A stretch of DNA of 64,000 nt, from positions 194,877-258,876 of the forward strand of contig WPIO01000227.1 of assembly GCA_009760855.2 (NCBI GenBank), read 5' to 3'. The number at the start of each line of letters is the position of its first letter. The first letter of the stretch is position 1. Below the pieces are notes generated by a model that had not been told where the DNA came from, searched no databases, and worked only from the letters and a program-made list of their open reading frames with translations. Source of the DNA: Cristatella mucedo. Its lineage: Eukaryota > Bryozoa > Phylactolaemata > Cristatellidae. The position numbers were made by a program, and so were the translations under genes. Positions 38,906-50,126 of this stretch are shown here, one piece after another.

Positions 38906-41280
38906 CACACTTGAATAACTCATTTCGCTTGAGTTCGCAGCAGATCGCTGAATATTAAGACACCCCGATACTGCTCGTTATATCGTGTGATAACTTGCTG
39001 CAGATTGCGGCGCCTACCATTAGGCCATTTACACTTGAATAGCTTATTTTCCAAGAGTTCACAGCAGATCGCACAATATCTAGATACTTTAAATCAACCC
39101 GTCAAGGCATGCAGTAGCCTGGAGCAGAGTGCTGGGCTTGCTTTAGGCAATCGCACTGGAATAACTCATTTCGCTTGAGTTAGCCGGCAGATCGCAGAAT
39201 ATACAGACACTTCGATACAGATTGTTATAGCGTGTGAAAACTAGCTACAGAGTGCGGTGCCTTGCATTTAGCCATTCACACTTGAATAACCTACTTTGCA
39301 TGAGATCGCAGCAGTTTGCACAATATCTAGATACTTTACATCAACCCGTCAAGGCATGCAGTAGCCCGGAGCAGAGTGCTGGCCTTACTTAAGGCAATCG
39401 CACTTGAATAACTCATTTTGCTTAAGTTTGCAGCAGATCGCGGAATATAAAGACTCCTTGCTACTACTCGTTATAGCGTGTGATAACTTGCTGCAGAGTG
39501 CGTCGCCTAGCCTTAGGTAGTTCACTCGTGAATAACCTACTTTGCAGGACTTCACAGCAGATCGCACAATATCTAGATACTTTAAATCAACCCGTCTAGT
39601 CATGCAGTCGCTAGGAGAGCAGTGCAGGCCTTGTTTTAGGCAATCGCACTGGAATAACTCGTTTCGCTTGAGTTTGCGGGCAGATCGCAGAATATTAAGA
39701 CACTTCGATACTGCTCGTTATAGCGTGTGATAACTTGCTGCAGAGTGGGGCGCCTAGCATTAGGCCATTCACACTTGAATAGCTTATCTTGCATAAGTTC
39801 ACAGCAGATCGCACAATATCTAGATACCTTTAAATCAACCCGTCTAACCGTGCTGTAGCTTAAAGCAGAGTGCAGCTCCTTGGTTTAGGCAAACGCACTT
39901 AAACAACTCATTTCGCTTGTGTTTGCAGCAGATCGCGGACTATAAAGATACCTCGATACTGCTCGTTATAACGTGTGATAACTTGTTGCAGAGTGAGGCG
40001 GTTTGCATAAGGCCATTCACACTTGAATAGCTTATCTTGCATGAGTTCACAGCAGATCGAACAATATCTAGATACTTTAAATCAACCCGCCAGAGTGTGC
40101 AGTAGTTTGCAGCAGAGTGCAGCTCCTTGCTTTAGGCAATCGCACATGAATAACTCACTTCGCTTGAGTTTGCAGCAGATCGCAGCATATTAGGACACCT
40201 CGATACTGCTCGGTAAAGCGTGTGATAACTTGCTGCTGTGTGAGGCGCCTTGCATTAAGCCATTCACACTTGAATAACCTACTTTGCATGAGATCGCAGC
40301 AGTTTGCACAATATCTAGATACTTTAAATCAACCCGTCAAGTCATGCAGTCGCTCAGAGAGCAGTGCAGGCCTTGTTTTAGGCAATCGCACTGGAATAAC
40401 TCATTTCGCTTGAGTTTTCTGGCAGATCGCAGAATAAAAAAGACACTTTGTAACTGCTCGTTATAGCGTGTGATAACTTGCTGCAGATTGCTGCGCCTTG
40501 CATCAGGCCATTCACACTTGAATAGCTTATTTTGCATGAGTTCACAGCAGATTGCACAATAGTTAGATACTTAAAATCATCCAGTCTAAGCATGCTGTAG
40601 CTCGGAGCAGAGTGCAGGCCTTGCTTTAGGCAATCGCACTTGAATAACTTATTTCGCTTGTGTTTGCAGCAGATCGAAAAATATAAAGACACCTCGATAC
40701 TGCTCGTTATAGCGTGTGATAACTTGCTGCAGATGGCGGCGCCTTGCATTAGGCCATTCACACTTGAATAGCTTATTTTGCATGAGTTCACAGCAGATCG
40801 CACAATATTTAGACACCTAAAATCGTCCACTCTAAGCATGCTGTAGCTCGGAGCAGAGTGCAGGCCTTGCTTTAGGCAATCGCATTTGAATACCTTATTT
40901 CGCTTGTGTTTGCAGCAGATCGCAGAATATGAAGACACCTCGATACTGCTCGTTATAGCGTGTGACAACTTGCTACAGAGTGAGGCGCCTTGCATTAGGC
41001 CATTCACACTGTAATAGCTTATCTTGCATGAGTTAACAGCAGATCGCACAATATCTAGATACTTTAAATCAACCCGCCAGAGCGTGCAGTAGTTCGCAGC
41101 AGAGTGCAGCTCCTTGCTTTAGGCAATCGCACATGAATACCACATTTCGGTTGAGTTTGATGCAGATCGCTGGATATAACGACACCCCGATACTGCTCGT
41201 GATATCGTGTGATAACTTGCTGCAGATTGCGGCGCCTAACGTTAGGCCATTCACACTTGAATAGCTTATCTTGCATGAGT
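38906..41280 (+). repeat. Mosaic satellite stretch
   Basis: About ten monomers. The part at about 40.79-41.06 kb, with TTAGACACCTAAAATCGTCC, recurs at about 44.99 and 46.80 kb. The longest open frame of the array (40378-41049, minus strand, 223 codons) lies here and is regarded as repeat-derived. Confidence 0.8.
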
Positions 41281-43261
41281 TCACAGCAGATCGCACAATA
41301 TCTAGATACTATACATCAACCCGTCAAGTCATGCAGTCGCTCAGAGAGCAGTGCAGGCCTTGTTTTAGGCAAACGCACTGGAATAACTCATTTCGCTTGA
41401 GTTTGCTGGCAGATCGCAGAATATAAAGACACTTCGTAACTGCTCGTTATAGGGTGTGATAACTTGCTGCAGATTGCAGCGCCTTGCATTAGGCCATTCA
41501 CACTTGAACAGCTTATTTTGCATGACTTCACAGCAGATCGCACAATATTTAGATACTTAAAATCAACCAGTCTAAGCATGCTATAGCTCGGAGCAGAGTG
41601 CAGGCCTTGCTTTAGGCAATCGCACTTGAATAACTAATTTCGCTTGTGTTTGCAGCAGATAGCAGAATATAAAGACACCTCGATACTGCTCGTTATAGCG
41701 TGTGACCACTTGCTACAGAGTGAGGCGCCTTGCATTTAGCCATTCACACTGGAATACCTTATCTTGCATGAGTTCACAGCAGATCGCACAATATCTAGAT
41801 ACTTTAAAACAACCCGCCAGAGCGTGCAGTAGATTGCAGCAGAGTGCAGCTCCTTGCTTTAGGCAGTCGCACTCAAATAACTCATTTCGCTTGAGTTTGC
41901 AGCAGATCGCGGAATTTAAAGACACCTCGATACTGCTCGTTTTAGCGTGTGATAACTTGCTGCAGATTGCGGCGCCTAGCATTAGGCCATTCACACTTGA
42001 ATAGCTTATCTTGCATGAGTTCACAGCAGATCGCACAATATCTAGATACTTTAAATCAACCCGCCAGAGCGTGCAGTAGTTTGCAGCATAATGCAGCTCC
42101 TTGCTTCTGGCAATCGCACTCAAATAACTCATTTCGCTTGAGTTTGCAGCAGATTGCGGAATTTAAAGACACCTCGATACTGGTCGTTTTAGCGTGTGAT
42201 AACTTGCTGCAGAGTGCGGCTTCTAGCATTAGGCCATTTACACTTGAATAGCTTATCTTCCAAGAGTTCACAGCAGATCGCACAAAATCTAGATACTTTA
42301 AATCTACCCGTCAAGGCATGCAGTAGCCCGGAGCAGAGTGCTGGCCTTACTGAAGGCAATCGCACTTGAATAACTCATTTTGCTTAAGTTTGCAGCAGAT
42401 CGCGGAATATAAAGACACCTTGCTACTACTCGTTATAGCGTGTGATAACTTGCTGCAGAGTACGTCGCCTAGCATTAGGCCATTCACACTTGAATAGCTT
42501 ATCTTCCAAGAGTCCACAGCAGATTGCACAATATCTAGATACTTAAAATCAACCGGTCGAAGCATGCTGTAGCTTGGAGCCGAGTGCAGGCTTTGCTTTA
42601 GGCAATCGCACTTAAATAACTTATTTCACTTGTGTTTTCAGCAGATCGCAGAATATGAAGACACCTTGATATTGCTCGTTATAACGTGTGATAACTTGTT
42701 GCAGAGTGAGGCGCCTTGCATTAGGCCATTCACACTTGAATAGCTTATCTTGCATGAGTTTACAGCAGATCACACAATATCTTGATACTTTAATACAACC
42801 CGCCAGAGCGTGCAGTAGTTTGCAGCATAATGCAGCGCCTGGCTTCAGGCAATCGCACTTGAATAACTCATTTCGCTTGAGTTCGAAGCAAATCGCTGAA
42901 TTTTAAGTCACCCACATACTACTCGTTATATCGTGTGATGACTTGCTGCAGAGTGCAGCGCCTAGCATTAGGTAGTTCACTCGTGAATAACCTACTTTGC
43001 AGGACTTCACAGCAAATCGCACAATATCTAGATACTTTAAATCAACCCGTCTAGTCATGCAGTCGCTCGGAGAGCAGTGCAGGCCTTGCTTCAGGCAATC
43101 GCACTTGAATAACTCATTTCGCTTAAGTTTGCAGCAGATCGCTGAATATAAAGACACCTCGATACTGCTCGTTATAGTGAGCGATAGCTTGCTGCAGACT
43201 GCCGTGCCTAGCATTAGGCCATTCACACTTAACTAACCTACTTTGCATAAGATCGCAGCAG
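41281..43261 (+). repeat. 4.4/4.9-kb higher-order block, displaced partial copy 4
   Basis: Matches 17.79-19.5 kb at an offset of 23,495-23,496 bp. Its right part also matches 25.75-26.70 kb at an offset of 16,591 bp. The left part matches the 25.04-kb group at 16,344 bp. The change of offset is 247 bp, exactly one monomer. It ends at a sharp switch into the 43.3-kb block. Confidence 0.85.
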
Positions 43262-44826
43262 ATTGCATAATATCCAGATACTTTAAATCAACCCGCCAGA
43301 GCGTGGAGTAGATTGCAGCATAATGCAGCTCCTACATTCAGGCAATCGCACTTGAATAACTCATTTTGCTTGAGTTTGCAGCAAATCGCTAAATATAAAG
43401 ACACCTCGATACTGCTCTTAATAGCGTGTGATAACTCGCTGCAGAGTGCTGGGCCTTGCATTAGGCCATTCACACATGAATAGCTTATTCTGCATGAGTT
43501 CACAGCAGATCGCACAATATCTAGATACTTCCAATCAACCCGTCAAGGGATGAAGTAGCTCGGAGAGGAGTGCAGGCCCTGCGTTAGGCAATCGCACTTG
43601 AATAACTCATTTCAATTGAGTTCGCAGCACATCGCTGAATATTAAGTCACTTCGATACTACTCGTTATATCGTGTGATGACTTGCTGCAGAGTGCTGATC
43701 CTTGCATTAGGCCATTTACACTTGAATAGCATATCTTGCATTAGTTTACAGCAGATCGCACAATATCTAGATACTTTAAATCAACTCGCCAGAGCGTGCA
43801 GTAATTTGCAGCATAATACAGCTCCTTGCTTCCGGCAATCGCACTTAAATAACTCATTTCGCTTGAGTTTGCTGCAGATCGCGGAATATAAAGACACCTC
43901 GATACTGCTCGTTTTAGCGTGTGATAATTTGGTGCAGAGTGCGGCTCCTAGCATTAGGCCATTCACACTTGAATAGCTGATTTTGCATTAGTTTACAGCA
44001 GATCGCACAATATCTAGATACTTTAAATCAACCCGCCAGTGTGTGCAGTAGTTTGCAGCATAATGCAGCGCCTCGCTTCAGGCAATCGCACTTGAATAAC
44101 TCATTTCGCGTGAGTTTGCAGCAGATCGCTGAATATAAAGACACCTCGATACTGCTCGTTATAGTGAGCGATAGCTTGCTGCAGAGTGCGGTGCCTAGCA
44201 TTAGGCCATTCACACTTGAATAGCTTATCTTCCAAGAGTTCACAGCAGATTGCACAATATCTAGATACTCTAAATCAACCGGTCTAAGCATGCTGTAGCT
44301 TGGAGCCGAGTGCAGGCCTTGCTTTAGGCAATCGCACTTGAGTAACTTATTTCGCTTGTGTTTACAGCAGATCGCAGAATATGAAGACACCTCGATACTG
44401 CTCGTTATAGCGTGTGACAACTTGCTGCAGAGTGAGGCACCTTGCATTAAGCCATTCACACTTGAATAGCTTATCTTGCATGAGTTCACAGCAGATCGCA
44501 CAATATCTAGATACTCTAAATCAACCCGCCAGAGCGTGCAGTAGATAGCAGCAGAGTGCAGCTCCTTGCTTTAAGCAATCGCACATGAATACCACATTTC
44601 GATTAGGTTTGCTGCAGATCGCTGGACACAAAGACACCCCGATACTGCTCGTTATATCGTGTGATAACTGGCTGCAGAGTGCCGATCCTAGCATTAGGCC
44701 ATTTACACTTGAACAGCTTATCTTCCAAGAACTCACAGCAGATCGCACAATATCTAGATACTTTACATCAACCCGTCAAGGCATGCAGTAGCCCGGAGCA
44801 GAGTGCAGCTCCTTGCTTTAGGCAAT
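43262..44826 (+). repeat. Block duplicated 5,921 bp apart, copy 2
   Basis: Near-identical to 37341-38905. The first part of this block also occurs again 1,973 bp (8 monomers) downstream, where the retrotransposon has inserted. Here the insertion site is empty and intact at 43456-43463. Confidence 0.86.
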
Positions 44827-45436
44827 CGCACTTGAATAACTCATTTTGCTTGAGTTTGCAGCAGATCGCTGAATATAAAGACACTTCGTAACTGCTCGTT
44901 ATAGCGTGTGATAACTTGCTGCAGATTGCGGCACCTTGCATTAGGCCATTCACACTTGAATAGCTTATTTTGCATGAGTTCACAGCAGATCGCACAATAT
45001 TTAGACACCTAAAATCGTCCACTCTAAGCATGCTGTAGCTCGGAGCAGAGTGCAGGCTTTGCTTCAGGCAATCGCATTTGAATACCTTATTTCGCTTGTG
45101 TTTGCCGCAGATCGCAGAATATGAAGACACCTCGATACTGCTCGTTATAGCGTGTGACAACTTGCTACAGAGTGAGGCGCCTTGCATTAGGCCATTCACA
45201 CTGGAATAGCTTATCTTGCATGAGTTCACAGCAGATCGCACAATATCTAGATACTTTAAATCAACCCGCCAGAGCGTGGAGTAGATTGCAGCATAATGCA
45301 GCTCCTACATTCAGGCAATCGCACTTGAATAACCCATTTTGCTTGAGTTTGCAGCAAATCGCTAAATATAAAGACACCTCGATACTGCTCTTAATAGCGT
45401 GTGATAACTCGCTGCAGAGTGCTGCGCCTTGCATTA
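44827..45436 (+). repeat. Satellite left of the transposon
   Basis: The segment at 44830-45260 repeats at about 46632-47062. The offset of 1,802 bp equals 816 bp of insertion plus four monomers. From about 45260 the sequence follows 43287 onward until it is interrupted by the insertion. Confidence 0.85.
45429..45436 (+). repeat. Target-site duplication, left copy (TTGCATTA)
   Basis: TTGCATTA directly precedes the inserted DNA and is repeated at its other end. The uninterrupted satellite has a single TTGCATTA at the matching place, for example 43456-43463, exactly 1,973 bp upstream. The last base could also be counted as part of the adjoining TAA run, so the length is 7 to 8 bp. Confidence 0.88.
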
Positions 45437-45460
45437 ATAATAATAATAATAATAATAATA
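45435..45460 (+). repeat. (TAA)n microsatellite, the 3' tail of the retrotransposon
   Basis: Eight TAA units followed by TA. On the element's own strand this is a 3' (TTA/ATT)n tail. Short tandem-repeat tails in place of poly(A) are characteristic of the L2/CR1 group of non-LTR retrotransposons. Confidence 0.9.
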
Positions 45461-45470
45461 TTGCACTTGA

Positions 45471-45512
45471 TAAAGCGCCCTCAGAGAACTTAATCTCTTT
45501 CTAGGCGCTTTA
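45471..45512 (-). other. 3' hairpin of the retrotransposon
   Basis: TAAAGCGCC at 45471-45479 and GGCGCTTTA at 45504-45512 are perfect 9-base inverted repeats. Inside them AGAGA (45483-45487) and TCTCT (45494-45498) can extend the stem around an ACTTAA-containing loop. In L2-type elements a 3' stem-loop followed by short repeats is known to be the template feature used by the reverse transcriptase. A role here is inferred by analogy. Confidence 0.75.
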
Positions 45513-45676
45513 CATTTGCTGCAAAGTGATACGCAATAGAATAGTAAGTAAAATCATGCTTGAAAAACAAACAAAATGAATAACATGGTTAGGGGTTACA
45601 TGCACTGGGTCAGCATGCAAATGTGGTTAGTGGCAGCATGAACAGTGTCAGCACGCATAAGCACATCGAGGACGAA
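45513..45676 (-). other. 3' untranslated region of the retrotransposon
   Basis: About 164 bp between the stop codon and the hairpin on the element's strand. It has no satellite similarity and no long open frame in the element's frame. It contains two loosely similar GTCAGCA(T/C)GCA segments near 45611 and 45649. No function assigned. Confidence 0.7.
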
Positions 45677-46243
45677 TCACAAGGACCCACTAAATGCTGT
45701 CCTAAATAGGTATGTTTTTAAGTTACTTTTAAATGTGGTCAGGTCAGGGGATGTTCTGATGCAGGTCGGGAGGGAGTTCCAGGCTGTGGGAGCATACGAG
45801 CTAAATGCACGGTCTCCAAAGGATTTAAGGTTTGTACGAGGTATTTCTAGACTGTTGGATTCCGAAAAGCGAGTGGTACGATGCTTTGCCTGATGGGGTA
45901 GTATCTCTGAAAGATAGGCTGGAGCCATAGAATGAAGAGACCTAAAAGTGAGCGACAAAACCTTGAAGTCAATCCGTTGCTTGACTGGTAACCAGTGCAG
46001 GTCGGCGAGAAGTGGAGTAATGTGGCAACTGCGACGCTCACGACAGACAAGCCTAGCTGCAGAGTTTTGCACCAGCTGCAATCGCCTGATCGCACATGCT
46101 GGTAGACCAGTAAGCAGTGAGTTGCAGAAGTCGAGGCGAGATGTCACGAATGCATGGACCAACTTGGACGTGGTATCCTTATCTAAACAAGCCCTAATTT
46201 TAGCAATGTTATGAAGCTGAAAATAGGCTGATTTATTATATTT
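45677..46243 (-). pseudogene. Reverse transcriptase C-terminal fragment, L2-like ORF2
   Basis: An open frame of 188 codons plus stop that runs without interruption from the truncated 5' end of the element. There is no genuine start codon; the frame is cut by the insertion end. In the intact family this protein is a nuclear endonuclease plus reverse transcriptase that copies element RNA at a nicked target. Visible landmarks by residue are: SAYFQLHNIAKIR at 5-17, KLVHAFVTSRLDFCNSLL at 27-44, LQLVQNSAARL at 55-65, HITPLL at 74-79, HWLP at 83-86, PAYL at 108-111, GDRAFS at 143-148 and WNSLP at 155-159, with an LKTYLF-like C-terminus. These are typical of the thumb and C-terminal region after the catalytic YADD-type motif, which is absent. 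The fragment cannot be active. Open frames on the opposite strand at 45645-45893 and 45948-46214 are shadows. Confidence 0.92.
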
Positions 46244-46244
46244 A

Positions 46245-46252
46245 TTGCATTA
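46245..46252 (+). repeat. Target-site duplication, right copy (TTGCATTA)
   Basis: Second copy of TTGCATTA, after which the satellite resumes exactly in phase with GGCCATTCACACATGAA. Removing one duplication plus the insert (816 bp) restores the 1,973-bp spacing to the empty paralogue. Confidence 0.88.
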
Positions 46253-46988
46253 GGCCATTCACACATGAATAGCTTATTCTGCATGAGTTCACAGCAGATC
46301 GCACAATATCTAGATACTTCCAATCAACCCGTCAAGGGATGAAGTAGCTCGGAGAGGAGTGCAGGCCTTGCGTTAGGCAATCGCACTTGAATAACTCATT
46401 TCAATTGAGTTCGCAGCACATCGCTGAATATTAAGTCACTTCGATACTACTCGTTATATCGTGTGATGACTTGCTGCAGAGTGCTGATCCTTGCATTAGG
46501 CCATTTACACTTGAATAGCATATCTTGCATTAGTTCACAGCAGATCGCACAATATCTAGATACTTTAAATCAACTCGCCAGAGCGTGCAGTAATTTGCAG
46601 CATAATACAGCTCCTTGCTTCCGGCAATCGCACTCAAATAACTCATTTTGCTTGAGTTTGCAGCAGATCGCTGAATATAAAGACACTTCGTAACTGCTCG
46701 TTATAGCGTGTGATAACTTGCTGCAGATTGCGGCACCTTGCATTAGGCCATTCACACTTGAATAGCTTATTTTGCATGAGTTCACAGCAGATCGCACAAT
46801 ATTTAGACACCTAAAATCGTCCACTCTAAGCATGCTGTAGCTCGGAGCAGAGTGCAGGCCTTGCTTCAGGCAATCGCATTTGAATACCTTATTTCGCTTG
46901 TGTTTGCCGCAGATCGCAGAATATGAAGACACCTCGATACTCCTCGTTATAGCGTGTGACAACTTGCTACAGAGTGAGGCGCCTTGCA
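46253..46988 (+). repeat. Satellite right of the transposon
   Basis: Continues the block interrupted at 45436, matching 43464 onward. From about 46640 it switches to the group also seen at 44.83-45.26 kb. Confidence 0.85.
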
Positions 46989-49900
46989 TTAGGCCATTCA
47001 CACTGGAATAGCTTATCTTGCATGAGTTCACAGCAGATCGCACAATATCTAGATACTTTAAATCAACCCGTCAAGTCATGCAGTCCCTCCGAGAGGAGTG
47101 CAGGATTTGCTTTAAGCAATCGCACATAAATTTCATTTCGCTTGAGTTTGCAGCAGATCGCTGAATATAAAGACACCTCGATACTGGTTGTTATATCGTG
47201 TGATAACTTGCTGCAGATTGTGGAGCCTTGCATTAGGCCATTCACACTTGAAAAGCTTATTTTGCATGACTTCACAGCAGATCGCACTATATCTAGATAC
47301 TTTAAATCAACCCGTCAAGTCATGCAGTCGCCCGGAGATTAGTGCAGGCCTTGTTTAAGGCAAACGCTCTTGAATAACTCATTTCGCTTGAGTTTGCAGC
47401 AGATCGCAGAATATTAGTACACCTCGATGCTGCTCGTCATAGCATGTGATAACTTGCTGCAGATTAAGGCGCCCAGCATTAGGCCATTCACACTTGACTA
47501 CCTTATCTTGCATGAGTTCACAGCAGATCGCATAATATCGAGATACTATAAATCAACCCGCCAGAGCGTGGAGTAGTTTGCAGCATAATGCAGCTCCTTG
47601 CTTCAGGCAATCGCACTTGAATAACTCATTTCGCTTGAGTTTGCAGCAAATCGCGGAAATAAAGACACCTTGATACTGCTATTTATTGTGCGTCATGACT
47701 TGCTACAGAGTGGGGCGCCTTGCATTAGGCAATTCACACATGAATAGCTTATTTTGCATGAGTTTATAGCAGATCGCACGATATGTAGATACTTTAAATC
47801 AAACCGTCAAGTCATGCAGTCACCCGGAGATTAGTGCATGCCTTGCTTTAGGCAATCGCACTTGAATGACTCATTTCGCTTGAGTTTGCAGCAGATCGCA
47901 GCATATTAGGACACCTCGATACTGCTCGTTATAGCATGCGATAGCTTGCTGCAGAGTGGGGCGCCTACCATTAGGCCATTCACACTTGAATAACATACTT
48001 TGGATGAGATCGCAGCAGATCGCACAATATCTAGATACTTTAAAACAACCCATCAAGTCATGCAGTCGTTCGGAGATTAGTGCAGGCCTTCCTTTAGGCT
48101 ATCGCAATTAAATAACTCATTTCGCTTGAGTTTTGCAGCAGATCGCAGAATATTAAGGACACCTCGATACTGCTCGTTATAGCGTGTGATAACTTGCTTC
48201 TGTGTGAGACTCTAGAGAATTTAAATCGACCCGTCAGGTCATGCAGTCGCCCGTAGATTAGTGCATGCCTTGCTTTAGGCAATCGCACTTGAATAACTCA
48301 TTTCGCTTGAGTTTGCAGCAGATCGCAGCATATTAAGACACCTCGATACTGCTCGTTATCGCGTGTGATAACTTGCTGCTGTGTGAGGCGCCTTGCATTA
48401 AGCCATTCACACTTGAATAGCTTATCTTGCATGAGTTCACAGCAGATCACACAATATCTAGATACTTAAAAATCAACCCACCAGAGCGTGCAGTAGCTTG
48501 CAGCATAATGCAGCTCCTTGCTTCAGGCAATCGCACTTGAATACCTCATTTCGGTTGAGTTTGCAGCTGATCGCGGAATATAAAGACATCTCGATACTGC
48601 TCGTTATAGCGTGCGATAGCTTGCTGCAGAGTGGGGCGCCTACCATTAGGCCATTCACACTTGAATAACATATTTTGGATGAGATCGCAGCAGATCGCAC
48701 AATATCTAGATACTTTAAATCGACCCGTCTCAGCGTGTGGTAGCTTGCAGCAGAGTGCAGCTCCTTGGTTTAAGCAATCGCACATGCTTAACTCATTTCG
48801 TTGTGTTTGCAGCTGATCGGGGAACAGAAAGACACCTTGATACAGCTCGTTATATTGTGTAATAAGTTGCTGCTGATTGCAGCGCCTTGCATTAGGCCAT
48901 TCACACTTGAATAGCTTATCTTGCATAATATCCCAGCAGATCGCACCATATCTAGATACTTTAAACCAATCCACCGGGGCATGCTGTTGTTTTTGCACCA
49001 AAATGCACCTTCTTGCTTTAGGCAATCGCAATTGAATAACTCATTTTGCTTGAGTTTGCAGCAAATCGGTAAATATAAAGACACCTCGATACTGCTCTTT
49101 ATAGCCGTGATGGCTTGCTTCAGATTGCGGCGCCTTGCATACGGCCATTCACACTTGATTAGCTTATTTTGCATGACTTCACAGCAGATCGTGCAATATC
49201 TAGATTCTTTCAATCGACCCGTCAGAGCGTGCAGTAGCTTGCAGCAGAGTGCAGCTCCTTGCTTTAGGCAATCGCAATTTGATAACTCATTCCGCTTGCG
49301 TTTGCAGCAGATCTCTGAATATGAAGACACCTCAATAGAGCTCGTAATAGCCTGTAATAAGTTGCTGCAGAGTTCTGAGCTTTGCATTAAGCCATTCACA
49401 CTTGAATAGCTTCTTTGCATGAGTTCACAGCAGATCGCACAATATCTAGCTACTTTAAATCCAACCGTCGAAGCATGCAGGAGCTAGCAGCAAAGTGCTG
49501 CACCTTGGTTTAGGAAATCACACTTGAATAACGAACTTTGCTTGATTTTGCAGCAAATCGCAGAACATAAAGATACCTCGATACTGCACCTCATTCCGTG
49601 TGATAACTTGCTGCAGAGACCGGTGCCTTGCATTAAGCCATTTACAATTGAATAACTTATTTTGCATGAGTTTACAGCAGATCGCACAATATCTAGATAC
49701 TTTAAATCAACCCGCCAGAGTGTGCAGTAGTTTGCAGCATAATGCAGCACCTTGCTTCAGGCAATCGCACTTGAATAACTCATTTCGGTTGAGTTTGCAG
49801 AAGATCGTGGAATAAAAAGTCACCTCAATACTGCTCGTTATGGCGTGTGATAACTTGCTGCGGAGTGTAGTGCCATGCATTAGGTTATTCACACTTGAAT

Positions 49901-50126
49901 AACCTATTTTGCATGAGATAGCAGGAGATTGCCCAATATCTAGATACTTTAAATCCACCCGTCGAAGCGTGCGGGAGCTGGCAGCGGAGTGCTCAGCTTT
50001 GCTTTAGGCAATCGCACTTGAAAAACGAATTTTGCTTAATTTTTCAGCAGATCGCGGAACATAAACACACCTCGATACTCATCCTCATAGCTTGTGATAA
50101 CTTGAGGCAGAGTGCTGTGCTTTGCA
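46989..50126 (+). repeat. 3.45-kb higher-order repeat, copy 1 (3,138 bp, internally deleted)
   Basis: Starts at the TTAGG before the monomer carrying CAGTCCCTCCGAGAGG. It aligns with copy 2 at an offset of 3,138 bp up to about 48.2 kb and at about 3,449 bp afterwards, so about 311 bp (one monomer plus about 65 bp) is missing at the truncated monomer near 48.2 kb. The rest has the same order of monomers, including the TTTGGATGAG and CCACCGGGGCATG variants. Confidence 0.9.
48023..48449 (+). repeat. Interval with a truncated monomer (about 180 bp) and deletion junction
   Basis: The distance between successive CACAATATC landmarks is 427 bp instead of 494. Near 48208, GTGTGAGAC runs directly into TCTAGAGAATTTAAATCGAC, so about 67 bp from the end of one half B and the start of half A are missing. 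The sister copies near 51335, 54788 and 58235 keep the full GAGACGCCTTGCATTAAGCC sequence. Confidence 0.88.

Larger units (their letters stand above)
45437..46244 (-). mobile_element. 5'-truncated non-LTR retrotransposon, L2/CR1-like
   Basis: An 808-bp segment unlike the satellite, flanked by TTGCATTA on both sides. On the minus strand it reads: the C-terminal part of a reverse-transcriptase open frame (46243 to 45677), a 3' untranslated region of about 215 bp, a 3' hairpin, and an ATT tail. The endonuclease domain and the reverse-transcriptase catalytic core are missing. Loss of the 5' part is the normal outcome of incomplete target-primed reverse transcription. The open frame has no stop or frameshift and the duplication is perfect, so the insertion looks fairly recent. 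The clade call rests on protein motifs and the tail type. A related CR1-superfamily clade is possible. Confidence 0.92.

Noticed and set aside
1-45436. Scores of 60-157-codon open frames on both strands as a family of small cysteine-rich proteins
   Set aside because: They recur every 247 bp in rotating frames on both strands, overlap each other, begin and end at fixed repeat positions, and reflect the two half-units as internal repeats. The same bases would have to code on both strands. No start context, splice signal or codon-position bias was visible.
45435-45460. An independent microsatellite within the satellite
   Set aside because: The TAA run abuts the duplicated target site and the 3' end of the element, so it is better explained as the element's tail.
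45645-46214. Plus-strand open frames within the insertion (45645-45893 and 45948-46214)
   Set aside because: They lie opposite the recognisable reverse-transcriptase frame and have no recognisable motifs. They are shadows.
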